Positions 31,841 to 39,593 of a DNA stretch of 64,000 nucleotides are shown in pieces (the stretch's first letter is position 1; each line of letters begins with the position of its first letter). The notes below the pieces were generated by a model, which had not been told where the DNA came from, did no database searches, and worked only from the letters and a program-made list of their open reading frames with translations. Both the position numbers and the translations under genes were made by a program. Source of the DNA: Alloalcanivorax balearicus MACL04 (lineage in GTDB: Bacteria; Pseudomonadota; Gammaproteobacteria; Pseudomonadales; Alcanivoracaceae). Where the stretch lies: assembly GCF_025532145.1 (NCBI RefSeq), contig NZ_ARXS01000010.1, forward strand, positions 1 through 64,000, given 5' to 3'.

Positions 31841-33791
31841 CAACCAGTCTCCTCGATGATTTTTCCGCCGGCTTCACACCGCCCTCTTTCCGGCCTTCGG
31901 CGCCGCCTCGCCTTGCCAAGGCGTAGGCACGCCACAGCCCTATCACGCCGTTAGGCGCGGCGAGAATGATCAACAGCAGCAGCGCGCCCATCATCATTTC
32001 GGAAAGACCGACAAAAGTGCGGGTCCCATACTCCAGGGCGGCAAAAATGCCAGCACCGATCAACGGCCCCCAGAACGAATGGACACCACCGAGCATGGCG
32101 TTCAGCACAGGTTGCGTGGAGGCCAGGAAGCTCACTTGCTCCAGTGTCACGATACGTGCCCAGGGCGCGTACAGGCCGCCGGCGATGGCGGCCACCGCTC
32201 CGGACAACATGAAGGACATAGTGCGCACCCGGATCACATTCACGCCCAGAAAAGCGGCACGGTCGGGATCCTGACGGGTAATCAGCAACACGCGGCCGAA
32301 TCGCCCATGCAGGATCCACCACAACGCGCCGATCAGCAGGGCCACTGCCACCAGCAGGAACCAGTAATAGGCGGCGGATTGACTCAGATCGATACCCAGG
32401 CCGTCCAGTACCGGTCGCGGAATACCCACCAGACCATCTTCCCGGCCAAGGAAATCGCTGTAGCTGATCAGCAGGCGGGTCACCTCCGCCAAAGCAATGG
32501 TCAACACCGCCAGAAAGATGCCAGCCAAACGACGTAGCGCCAGAGCACCCAGCAGGCCGGCGACCATCGCCCCGGCCACACCACAGCCCAGCAGAATCAG
32601 CAGGAACGGCACCTGCGGCCAATCTCGCAATATCACACCGGTAAAATAAGCGCCGATGGCGAAGAAGGCCGCGTGGCCGAAAGACGCCAGTCCGGTATAA
32701 CCGAACAAAATGTTCCAGGACAACGCGAACAACGCATAGACCACCGCGCTGCCGGCGACGTACAGCAAACCGCCATCGGCCCAGAACGGTAAGCTGAGTG
32801 CCACCATGAAGAGCAGCGAGCCGACCCGGAACCAGTTCTTGCGATGGGATGCGGGACCGGACATGGAGGCTTCGTTCTGATCGCTACTGTCCTCCGGCTG
32901 GGCGGCAAGGCTTGGGAACAACCCTTCCGGGCGGAAGAACAGGAAAACCGCCAGCACCACATAAATGGCGATCCCCGGCCACTGCGGTAACAGTATGGTA
33001 TTAAGGCTGTTGACCAGCCCCAGCAGAATGGCCCCCAGCATGGCGCCCCGGATGTTGCCCAGGCCGCCGATGATGATGGCGAAAAATCCGTACAGGAGAT
33101 AGGCATCACCCAACTGCGGAGAGAGACTTTGCAGCGGCAACATCAGACCACCGGCGAGGCCGGCCAGGAAGAACGCGAACATCACGCTGAGCGTCAGCCC
33201 CAGCGACACATTGATCCCCAACAGCGCGCACATCCACGGTTTACTGGCCAGGGACTGCATCAGTTTACCCACCCATAACCGGTGGATGGCGATTTCCAGA
33301 ATCGCGTAAATCACCAGGCCCGCGGCGATTACGAAAACGGAATAGCGCGACAGATAAATTGTGCCCAGTTGCAGGGGCTGATCCAGCCCTTTCGGTGGCA
33401 AAACGGAAAAGAAATTCACGCCCCAGATCACCTTGACCACGCCGTGGCAGATCATCATCAGGGCAAAGGTGGCGATCAGCATGTAGTGATAATCCACATG
33501 CCGCAGTCTGGACAAAATCAATCGATCCGTGAGCAGGCCCAACAGCCCCACCGCCAGTCCCGCCAACAGGGCCACGCCAATGAAAGCCGGCAGCGAAAGC
33601 TGTTGATGTCCGATAATACTGAAAGCCAGATAGGCGCCGATCATAAAGAAGGCGCCTTGCGCCATGTTGAGAATCTTGAGCAGACCAAAAATCAGAGTGA
33701 TACCCGCGGCGACCAGAAAAATCGCCATACCCATGGAAAGGGCATTCAATACCGCCAAAATCATCTGCGTAGCCACTGCGACCTCCTGCAT
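31821..33791 (-). CDS. Fused LivH-LivM permease of a branched-chain-type ABC transporter
   Basis: This 656-residue protein carries both inner-membrane permeases in one chain. Residues 1 to about 298 are LivH-like (GITLIFGLLKILNMAQGAFF, then GGLGNIRGAMLGAILLGLVN). A polar linker follows (about 300-325, QPEDSSDQNEASMSGPASHR). Residues from about 335 are LivM-like (LSWNILFGYTGLASFGHAAF, then VHSFWGPLIGAGIFAALEYG). Separate genes of about 300 and 330-420 residues are the norm. It lies between the substrate-binding protein and LivG-like genes, so the importer is complete. Confidence 0.9.
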   Translation of the reverse strand: MQEVAVATQMILAVLNALSMGMAIFLVAAGITLIFGLLKILNMAQGAFFMIGAYLAFSIIGHQQLSLPAFIGVALLAGLAVGLLGLLTDRLILSRLRHVDYHYMLIATFALMMICHGVVKVIWGVNFFSVLPPKGLDQPLQLGTIYLSRYSVFVIAAGLVIYAILEIAIHRLWVGKLMQSLASKPWMCALLGINVSLGLTLSVMFAFFLAGLAGGLMLPLQSLSPQLGDAYLLYGFFAIIIGGLGNIRGAMLGAILLGLVNSLNTILLPQWPGIAIYVVLAVFLFFRPEGLFPSLAAQPEDSSDQNEASMSGPASHRKNWFRVGSLLFMVALSLPFWADGGLLYVAGSAVVYALFALSWNILFGYTGLASFGHAAFFAIGAYFTGVILRDWPQVPFLLILLGCGVAGAMVAGLLGALALRRLAGIFLAVLTIALAEVTRLLISYSDFLGREDGLVGIPRPVLDGLGIDLSQSAAYYWFLLVAVALLIGALWWILHGRFGRVLLITRQDPDRAAFLGVNVIRVRTMSFMLSGAVAAIAGGLYAPWARIVTLEQVSFLASTQPVLNAMLGGVHSFWGPLIGAGIFAALEYGTRTFVGLSEMMMGALLLLIILAAPNGVIGLWRAYALARRGGAEGRKEGGVKPAEKSSRRLVDGHSQS

Positions 33792-33856
33792 AGAGATGCG
33801 TTAGTCCACGGCTCCGAAGCGGAACAGCGCACCGAACCGCCGGGGCATGGCGCCGT

Positions 33857-35110
33857 TCATGCCGGCAATGTGAAGGCCTCGCCCGGGGAGGGCGGCTCCA
33901 TGGTCTGTTCGTCGTTCACCACTTCCAGCTCATTCAGTCCGTAGTACGGCTCGTCTTCTTTGGGGCCGACCCGGGCGTAAACGCTGGTGCCATAACCTTG
34001 ATGGTCTTCCTTGCGGATATGATAGGGGCCAGTGATGGTGTCGAAGGTAAGTCCTTCCATCGCCCCCACCACAGCCCGAGTGTCGGTATCACCTGCCTTT
34101 TCGATGCCGCTGAGCAAGGCTTGGGTAGCGCGATGACTGCTGGTTAACAGGCCGACCGGGTAGCGATCATCGGTGGCTTCGACATAATCCTTGAATAACT
34201 GCTGGCTCAGGGCGTTTTTCGAGAAGAAGGGATTCTCCGGATGCCAATAGCTGACCGACCAGAGATTGTCGGGCATGGCGGTCTTCAATGCCTTGGCGAT
34301 CAACAGGTCAGTGCCCGACTCTCCCATCACTTCGAACTTTCTATTCAGCCCGATACTGCGCCCCTGCTGCAGGAAGCTGATAATGGGCGCCGCGATCAAA
34401 CCACAGAACAGCCCTTTCGCCGGTGAGTTCATCAACTGGTTGATTTCGACCTGGAAATCCGTCTTCTGAACCGGTGTGTAGATAGGCCGATCGAACGTTA
34501 CCTCCCGGCTTCCTGATGCGCTGCGCACGCCATACTCGAAATAGCGGATGGCGTCATGGCCATACTCGCTGTCAAAAACGATGGTGGCCCAGTGATCAAT
34601 GTCCGGATGCTTTTGCGCGAGCATGCGGCCCAGCCCCGCGTAGAGCATGTAAGCGTTGGGACAAAGGCGAAACAGATTGCGGCTGTAGTTCTCATGGGTC
34701 AGCGACATGGCCGCCGGCGTGGGTGCCACGCACAACGCATTCAATTCTTCCAGCAAAGGCGCCAGCCCCAACGCCATCGGCGACTGACAGGCACCGACGA
34801 TCAGATTGACGCCACTGGTGGCCAGTTCCCTGCCGGCGGTAACGGCACCACTGCTGGAGTACTTGTCATCCCGGACCACCAGTTCGATTGGGCGCCCGAG
34901 CACACCGCCATTACGATTCCAGTGCTCCACCGCCAGCCGAGAGCCCTGTAACCAGGCGGCGCCGGCTTCCGCGCCGATACCGGACATGGGAAAGATGGCA
35001 CCAATACGTATTGGTTTACTGTCCTTGGCCCATACCAGGGCGGGATTGAGCGCGGCCAGGGCACCGAGGCCTGTCGCGCCGGCTAACAATTGACGTCTTC
35101 TTATACCCAT
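33857..35110 (-). CDS. ABC transporter substrate-binding protein (branched-chain/amide type)
   Basis: This 417-residue periplasmic binding protein of the Leu/Ile/Val-binding type I fold has an N-terminal export signal with an arginine-rich start (MGIRRRQLLAGATGLGALAA, cut after LVWA), which may use the Tat route. Mature features are IRIGAIFPMSGIGAEAGAAW, VVRDDKYSSSGAVTAGRELA and LIVGACQSPMALGLAPLLEE. C-terminal residues 360-400 (GPYHIRKEDHQGYGTSVYAR) resemble amide/urea-binding relatives. It is second in the operon, between the acyl-CoA synthetase and the permease, and determines what is imported. The ligand is unknown. Confidence 0.88.
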   Translation of the reverse strand: MGIRRRQLLAGATGLGALAALNPALVWAKDSKPIRIGAIFPMSGIGAEAGAAWLQGSRLAVEHWNRNGGVLGRPIELVVRDDKYSSSGAVTAGRELATSGVNLIVGACQSPMALGLAPLLEELNALCVAPTPAAMSLTHENYSRNLFRLCPNAYMLYAGLGRMLAQKHPDIDHWATIVFDSEYGHDAIRYFEYGVRSASGSREVTFDRPIYTPVQKTDFQVEINQLMNSPAKGLFCGLIAAPIISFLQQGRSIGLNRKFEVMGESGTDLLIAKALKTAMPDNLWSVSYWHPENPFFSKNALSQQLFKDYVEATDDRYPVGLLTSSHRATQALLSGIEKAGDTDTRAVVGAMEGLTFDTITGPYHIRKEDHQGYGTSVYARVGPKEDEPYYGLNELEVVNDEQTMEPPSPGEAFTLPA

Positions 35111-35153
35111 TTCTGTTCTCCTTATCGGGTACCCGGGATACGGAAAGTGCGTA

Positions 35154-36887
35154 TCAGCGGGGATGATTTTCTCGGTTCAGTTCCTCCAGCAGTTGCTGAC
35201 GCAACTTGTATTTCTCGATCTTTCCGGTGGGCGTCAACGGCATGCTCGGCACGATACGGATATGCCGGGGGACCATGTATTTCGGCATGACCTTTTGGCA
35301 ATGTTCCCGTATCGAATCGATCTCCAGATCCTGACCCTCGACCGCCTCTATGAACACACCAATGTCTTCCTCATGGCCTTCCCTGGCCGGCACCGGAATG
35401 GCCGCGGATACTTGAATTCGTGGGTGGGTATTGATCAGATCTTCTACTTCATAGGAGGAGACGTTTTCTCCACGCACACGCAGATAACCGCCCATGCGAT
35501 CCACGAAGAAATAACAGCCCTGTTCATCGCGGTAGCAGGCGTCTCCGGTGTGGAACCAAAGATTGCGGAACGCCTCCAGGGTTTTCTCCGGTTTGTTGAA
35601 GTACTCCCGGATGATCAGCGAGGGAAATCGGGGCCGAAATGACAGCTGCCCAACCTTGCCTGGCACACAGGGTTGGTCGTTTTCGTCCAGGATGGCGGCC
35701 TCCAGCAAGGGAGATGGCCGCCCCATTAGCCCCTTGGGAATGTCCTTGGCGCCGTCGATAATCAATGCATCCAGTTCAGCGGCGGCGGCTCTGACGCCTT
35801 GCTTGGACAGCCCTTTGTAGAGCGGTTTGGGGGTGCCGGCCTGATCACCGAACTGATCGATCACCACCAGAAATCCGGCACCGGTTTCGGTCTGGCCAAA
35901 GCCGGCGGTGACGAAATCGAAACCGAAACGCCTCGCCACCTCCCGGTTGGAGGGTGGCAACGGTTGCATATGGACTTTGTTGAGGGTGTTGTCGCGGTCA
36001 TCGGGTCGCTCGGGCGCGCTCATGAGCCAGGGCACCATGACATCCAGCAGGACACAGGCAGTGGCCTGGCAGCGTTCGATCCGCTGCCAGAATTGGGAGG
36101 GGCTGAATCGGTCCCACAACCCGACGGTGTTGCCGTGCCAGACCGCCCGGACGAATTGGGAAAAGGCGCCGCCGACATGATAGAGCGGCAGATCGCAGTA
36201 CAGCACGTCGTCGCCGTTGTTGAACGCACGTGGCAGAAAATTGTACTGGTTCATCCAGCGGAAGCTTTGCACCACCCCTTTCGAAGGGCCGGTTGTACCG
36301 GAGGTATAGATGATGTTGGCGACATCGTCACAGCAACGCGGCACGGCCACCGGCTCCATGCGGGACGATATCAGGGCATGAAAATCCTGCACGCTTTCCC
36401 GCGACAGCCCGGCCGGCAGGCTCGCGTCCTGATCATCGTGATCACCGGCGCCGGGGTGATAGACCACATAATGGGGAATGGCGATGTCAGCGAGCACTTC
36501 TTCCACCGCCGGGGCCAGATTGACATCAACGATGAGCACCTTGGGCGCGGTGTCCCGTAACTGATAGCTAAGCAGCCGCCCTTTATAGTTGAAGTTCACC
36601 GGTGCATAGACCGCGCCGGCGCGCCAGATGGCAAACATGCTCAGGGCCGCCATCAGGGAGTTGCGCGTCAATACCGATACCCGGTCGTCGGCGGTCACTC
36701 CCAGGCTGGCCAGCCCGGCGGCCAGGGCATCGCTCTTTTCCTTGAACGCCGTGAAGGACAGCGAGATATCGTCCTCACCGTAATAGATAAAGGTCTTGTC
36801 CGGATGTCTCTCGACACAGGCATCCAGCCTGTCCAACACCATGTCGCCTTCCGCCAACAAACGTGAGAACGCAAGATCCGGCTGCAT
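35154..36887 (-). CDS. AMP-binding acyl-CoA synthetase
   Basis: This 577-residue ANL-superfamily ligase has the P-loop YTSGTTGPSKGV, CDLPLYHVGGAFSQFVRAVW, FVTAGFGQTETGAG, the hinge region WFHTGDACYRDEQGCYFFVD followed by RMGGYLRVRGENVSS, and the C-terminal PTGKIEKYKLR with catalytic Lys. It forms an acyl-CoA from a carboxylic acid, ATP and CoA. The sequence resembles crotonobetaine/carnitine and fatty-acid ligases, but the acid is unknown. As the first gene behind the palindromic promoter it should activate whatever the ABC importer brings in. Confidence 0.9.
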   Translation of the reverse strand: MQPDLAFSRLLAEGDMVLDRLDACVERHPDKTFIYYGEDDISLSFTAFKEKSDALAAGLASLGVTADDRVSVLTRNSLMAALSMFAIWRAGAVYAPVNFNYKGRLLSYQLRDTAPKVLIVDVNLAPAVEEVLADIAIPHYVVYHPGAGDHDDQDASLPAGLSRESVQDFHALISSRMEPVAVPRCCDDVANIIYTSGTTGPSKGVVQSFRWMNQYNFLPRAFNNGDDVLYCDLPLYHVGGAFSQFVRAVWHGNTVGLWDRFSPSQFWQRIERCQATACVLLDVMVPWLMSAPERPDDRDNTLNKVHMQPLPPSNREVARRFGFDFVTAGFGQTETGAGFLVVIDQFGDQAGTPKPLYKGLSKQGVRAAAAELDALIIDGAKDIPKGLMGRPSPLLEAAILDENDQPCVPGKVGQLSFRPRFPSLIIREYFNKPEKTLEAFRNLWFHTGDACYRDEQGCYFFVDRMGGYLRVRGENVSSYEVEDLINTHPRIQVSAAIPVPAREGHEEDIGVFIEAVEGQDLEIDSIREHCQKVMPKYMVPRHIRIVPSMPLTPTGKIEKYKLRQQLLEELNRENHPR

Positions 36888-36951
36888 CGCCCGCTCCTTT
36901 ATTGTTGTGTCGGTTGTTGTTTGTCTTATCCGTCTTTTTTACATAAAAATC

Positions 36952-36983
36952 TATTTTGTATTTTTTATATAAAATACAAAATA
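36952..36983. promoter_or_regulatory. Large AT-rich palindrome upstream of the catabolic operon
   Basis: TATTTTGTATTTT (36952-36964) and AAAATACAAAATA (36971-36983) are perfect 13-bp arms around TTATAT. It lies about 65 bases upstream of the acyl-CoA synthetase start. It shares TTGTAT/ATACAA half-sites with the site at 25098-25123, so both may bind the GntR-family regulator. The half-site spacing differs. Confidence 0.5.
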
Positions 36984-37148
36984 AGTCAAGCCCCTTCACT
37001 TAGCCGCACAGTCCGGCGCAGGAAAATTGAGCGTGGGGGTAGCGGAAACGAGTAGCGAAACCAGTGTCGTTGGTGAGAACAGCCAACGCGGGAGGGAGTG
37101 AGCGGGGATCGGCGATGAAGTCGCAAGCCGCCTCGTCACGGAAAAGAC

Positions 37149-37274
37149 TACGAAGCCACTGTGGGAAGCTGGCTTGCCAGCGAATTGCCAACGGCAGGGA
37201 AAACCATTCGCGGCCAAGGCCGCTCCCACAGCGGCTTCGTAGCACAATCTGTGGGAGTCAGCCCGCTGGCGAAT
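37149..37274. repeat. REP cluster (three units)
   Basis: Three units: GAAGCCACTGTGGGAAGCTG and GCTTGCCAGCGAATTG; then ATTCGCGGCCAAGGCCGCTC and CCACAGCGGCTTCGTAG; then GTGGGAGTCAGCCCGCTGGC and GAAT. The remaining part of 36984-37148 has no gene, but carries a 25-base sequence (37106-37130) that also occurs at 20793-20817. Confidence 0.75.
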
Positions 37275-37286
37275 CCCGGCCCGGGG

Positions 37287-37529
37287 TCAGGCGCCGTTGA
37301 GCAGGCGTTTCAGGATCTGGTCCTTGAGTTGCAGTCGATGGCGTTTCAGTGCTTCCATTTCTTCATCGCCGATGGGGCTTTCGCGTAGCTCCAGGCCACG
37401 GATCTGCTTATCGAGTTTATCGTGTTCCTGGATTTGGGAGCGGAACCCCGGATCGTTGCGGGCCAGGTCGTCGATCCGGGCGTGGTGTTCGGGAAATTCG
37501 TGGTGAATGCTGTGTATCTCGCCAAGCAT
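37287..37529 (-). CDS. YdcH family (DUF465) protein
   Basis: This 80-residue, wholly helical protein begins MLGEIHSIHHEFPEHHARID and has FRSQIQEHDKLDKQIRGLEL and EEMEALKRHRLQLKDQILKR. The family is small, widespread in proteobacteria and of unknown function; it forms a helical hairpin and probably a coiled coil. A GAGGGATCGAC site precedes ATG 37529. It lies downstream of djlA on the same strand with about 80 bases between. Confidence 0.88.
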   Translation of the reverse strand: MLGEIHSIHHEFPEHHARIDDLARNDPGFRSQIQEHDKLDKQIRGLELRESPIGDEEMEALKRHRLQLKDQILKRLLNGA

Positions 37530-37611
37530 GTCGATCCCTCATCAACGGGCGGTCGCAAGGACGGGCGGGTCTCTCCAACGCTAACCCAGGGCCCGGGTAC
37601 TGTCGAGGGGT

Positions 37612-38445
37612 CTAGAAGCCCCTCGCGGTCTTGATCATTTCATAGGCTTTGCTGATTTCCGCGGTCTTTTCCGTGGCCATGCGAATCATTTCCTCCGGCA
37701 CGCCGCGGGCCGCCAGCTTATCCGGGTGATGCTGGCTCATCAGCTTGCGGTAGGCCCGTTTGATTTCCTGATTGGAGGCGGAAGGTTCTACCCCCAGCAC
37801 GCCGTAGGCCTCATTGATGGAGGGGCGGCTGGCGCCAGGCTGGCCGCTCCCGGCACCTCCGGCGCCGCCGCCGGCTCCGGCGAAACGGGCCTGGGCCAGC
37901 AGCATATTGAGGATCTGGCGGAACTGGTCCGGCGGCACCCCGAGCCCGTTGGCCACCCGGATCAGAATCCGTTCTTCCTCCGGTTTCAGTTCTCCGTCCG
38001 CCAGGCAGGTCTGGAGCAGGATTTCCAGGAACACCAGCACCAGATGGCGGCGGTGACGGATACGCTGCCGGAACTCCACCACGGTGGCGTCCAGGGGAAA
38101 GTCCGGCGCCTTGCCCCGGTTGAAGCAGTCGATGGCGTGACGGCGCTGTTCCGGGTTCAACTGCATGCGCGCCATCACCGCCTCGGCGTGCTGGATCTCG
38201 GTGCGGCTGACCTGGCCATCGGCCTTGGCCAGATGTCCCATGATCGAAAACACCGCCGACATCAGCGCGTCCTGTACCTCTTCCTTCTCACCGGGCCGGT
38301 ACGGCCGGAATGGGTTGAACGACTGCACCCGTTCCACGCCGCGATCCAGAAAGTGTCCGATCAACACTCCCACCGCCAGACCGATGGGGCCGCCCACCAG
38401 CATACCGAGCAGACCGACAATGATCTTGCCACCCCAACTTCTCAT
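37612..38445 (-). CDS. djlA: Co-chaperone DjlA
   Basis: This 277-residue type III J-domain protein has an N-terminal membrane segment (about 6-30: KIIVGLLGMLVGGPIGLAVG), a central TerB-like helical domain (about 55-185: LMSAVFSIMGHLAKADGQVS, CLADGELKPEEERIL), a Gly/Ala-rich linker at about 190-205, and a C-terminal J domain (from about 208: AYGVLGVEPSASNQEIKRAY) with the HPD triad in MSQHHPDKL. It stimulates DnaK ATPase from the inner membrane. Length and order match E. coli DjlA. Confidence 0.92.
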   Translation of the reverse strand: MRSWGGKIIVGLLGMLVGGPIGLAVGVLIGHFLDRGVERVQSFNPFRPYRPGEKEEVQDALMSAVFSIMGHLAKADGQVSRTEIQHAEAVMARMQLNPEQRRHAIDCFNRGKAPDFPLDATVVEFRQRIRHRRHLVLVFLEILLQTCLADGELKPEEERILIRVANGLGVPPDQFRQILNMLLAQARFAGAGGGAGGAGSGQPGASRPSINEAYGVLGVEPSASNQEIKRAYRKLMSQHHPDKLAARGVPEEMIRMATEKTAEISKAYEMIKTARGF

Positions 38446-38484
38446 AAAGACTCGCTTGCTCCTGTCCTTAGTAGTGCCCGCGGG

Positions 38485-39258
38485 TTAAACCGGCAGCCAG
38501 CCGAGGCTGTCCCGGGTGTGTCCCAGGGGCCGGTATTCGGCACTGACCCAACCCTGATAACCGATCTGGTCCAGCCGCGCGAACAGCTCCGCCAGCGGAA
38601 TCTCGCCGCTGCCCGGCTGATGGCGGCCGGGGGCATCGGCGAACTGTACATGCCCTATATGGGGCCGCAAGCGGGAAAGGGAAGCCGCCACCGCCTCGCC
38701 CATCACCCAGGCGTGGTAAAGATCGTACTGCAAACGCAGATTAGGCCGGTCCGCCGCCGTGATCGCGGCCAGCGCCTGGTCGCTGGTGGCGAGAAAGAAA
38801 CCGGGCATATCCACTCGGGTGTTGATCGGCTCCACGGTCACTTCCCTGCCCTGCTCCGCCAATTGATCGGCGGCGTAACGCAGATTGTGGACCAGCGTTT
38901 CGAAGCAATGTTCCGGATCGGCGTCCGGAGAAGGAATACCGGCCAGACAATTGACCCGGGGACAGTCCAGCGCTTCGGCATAGGTCAGGGCCCGCGCCAC
39001 GCCATCGCGGAATTCCGCTTCCCGGCCGGGCAACGCGGCCAGACCACGGTCGCCGGCATCCCAATCCCCGGCCGGCAGATTGAACAGCACCTGCCGCAGA
39101 TCGTGCTCGCGCAGACACTCCGCCAGCACCTTCGCGGACCATTCATAGGGGAACAGACACTCCATGCCCTTGAAACCGGCCCGGGCGGCGGCGGCGTAGC
39201 GTTCCAGAAAGGGGTATTCAGTGAATAGCAGGGTCAGATTGGCGGCGAAACGGGGCAT
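38485..39258 (-). CDS. hyi: Hydroxypyruvate isomerase family protein
   Basis: This 257-residue TIM-barrel protein starts MPRFAANLTLLFTEYPFLER (ATG 39258) and has ARAGFKGMECLFPYEWSAKV, NLPAGDWDAGDRGLAALPGR, VEPINTRVDMPGFFLATSDQ, LRLQYDLYHAWVMGE, and a final SAEYRPLGHTRDSLGWL. These match Hyi/OtnI-type isomerases, with metal-binding Glu, Asp, His and Glu. It should interconvert hydroxypyruvate and tartronate semialdehyde or a related sugar acid. No glyoxylate carboligase or tartronate reductase gene is adjacent. It is upstream of djlA on the same strand, 39 bases apart. Confidence 0.85.
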   Translation of the reverse strand: MPRFAANLTLLFTEYPFLERYAAAARAGFKGMECLFPYEWSAKVLAECLREHDLRQVLFNLPAGDWDAGDRGLAALPGREAEFRDGVARALTYAEALDCPRVNCLAGIPSPDADPEHCFETLVHNLRYAADQLAEQGREVTVEPINTRVDMPGFFLATSDQALAAITAADRPNLRLQYDLYHAWVMGEAVAASLSRLRPHIGHVQFADAPGRHQPGSGEIPLAELFARLDQIGYQGWVSAEYRPLGHTRDSLGWLPV

Positions 39259-39360
39259 GCGGGAATTCCCAGACCAAAGCGCCGCCATAGGTTACCCGAT
39301 CCGTTCCGGGCCTAAAATACAATCGCGCCCCTCAGTTGTTGAACCACCCGCTTGCACGCC

Positions 39361-39524
39361 GATTCGCTGGCAAGCCAGCTTCCCACAGCGGCTCGATCCG
39401 TTCCGCCGCACAAACAAATCGCGGCCCGTGTGGACCGGACTTCTGTGGGAAGCTTGCTTTCAAGCGAATATTGCCAAGCGCTTGAGAGAATCCCATTCGC
39501 TTGCAAGCAAGCTCCCACAGCGGC
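39361..39524. repeat. REP cluster (three units)
   Basis: Units GATTCGCTGGCAAGCCAGCT with TCCCACAGCGGC, then GTGGGAAGCTTGCTTTCAAG with CGAAT, then CATTCGCTTGCAAGCAAGCT with CCCACAGCGGC. The rest of 39259-39593 has no gene. Confidence 0.75.
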
Positions 39525-39542
39525 TAAAGATCAGGCCTTTTG

Positions 39543-39589
39543 TCTTTTTGTTTTTCGCTGTCAACTGTCCACTGTCAACTATCAACTGC
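39543..39589. repeat. Degenerate tandem repeat after the FTR1 gene
   Basis: CTTTTTGTTTTTCGCTGTCA is followed by a run of ACTGTCCACTGTCAACTATC-type repeats. The element parallels the one at 50545-50590, which has CTTTTTGGTTTTCGCTGTTA and then ACTATTCACTCTTAACTATT. Both lie at the 3' end of minus-strand genes. Confidence 0.6.
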
Positions 39590-39593
39590 TCTT

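Noticed and set aside
37726-39228. 500-codon open frame antisense to djlA and hyi
   Set aside because: It spans two recognised genes on the other strand, and its composition is that of a shadow frame.
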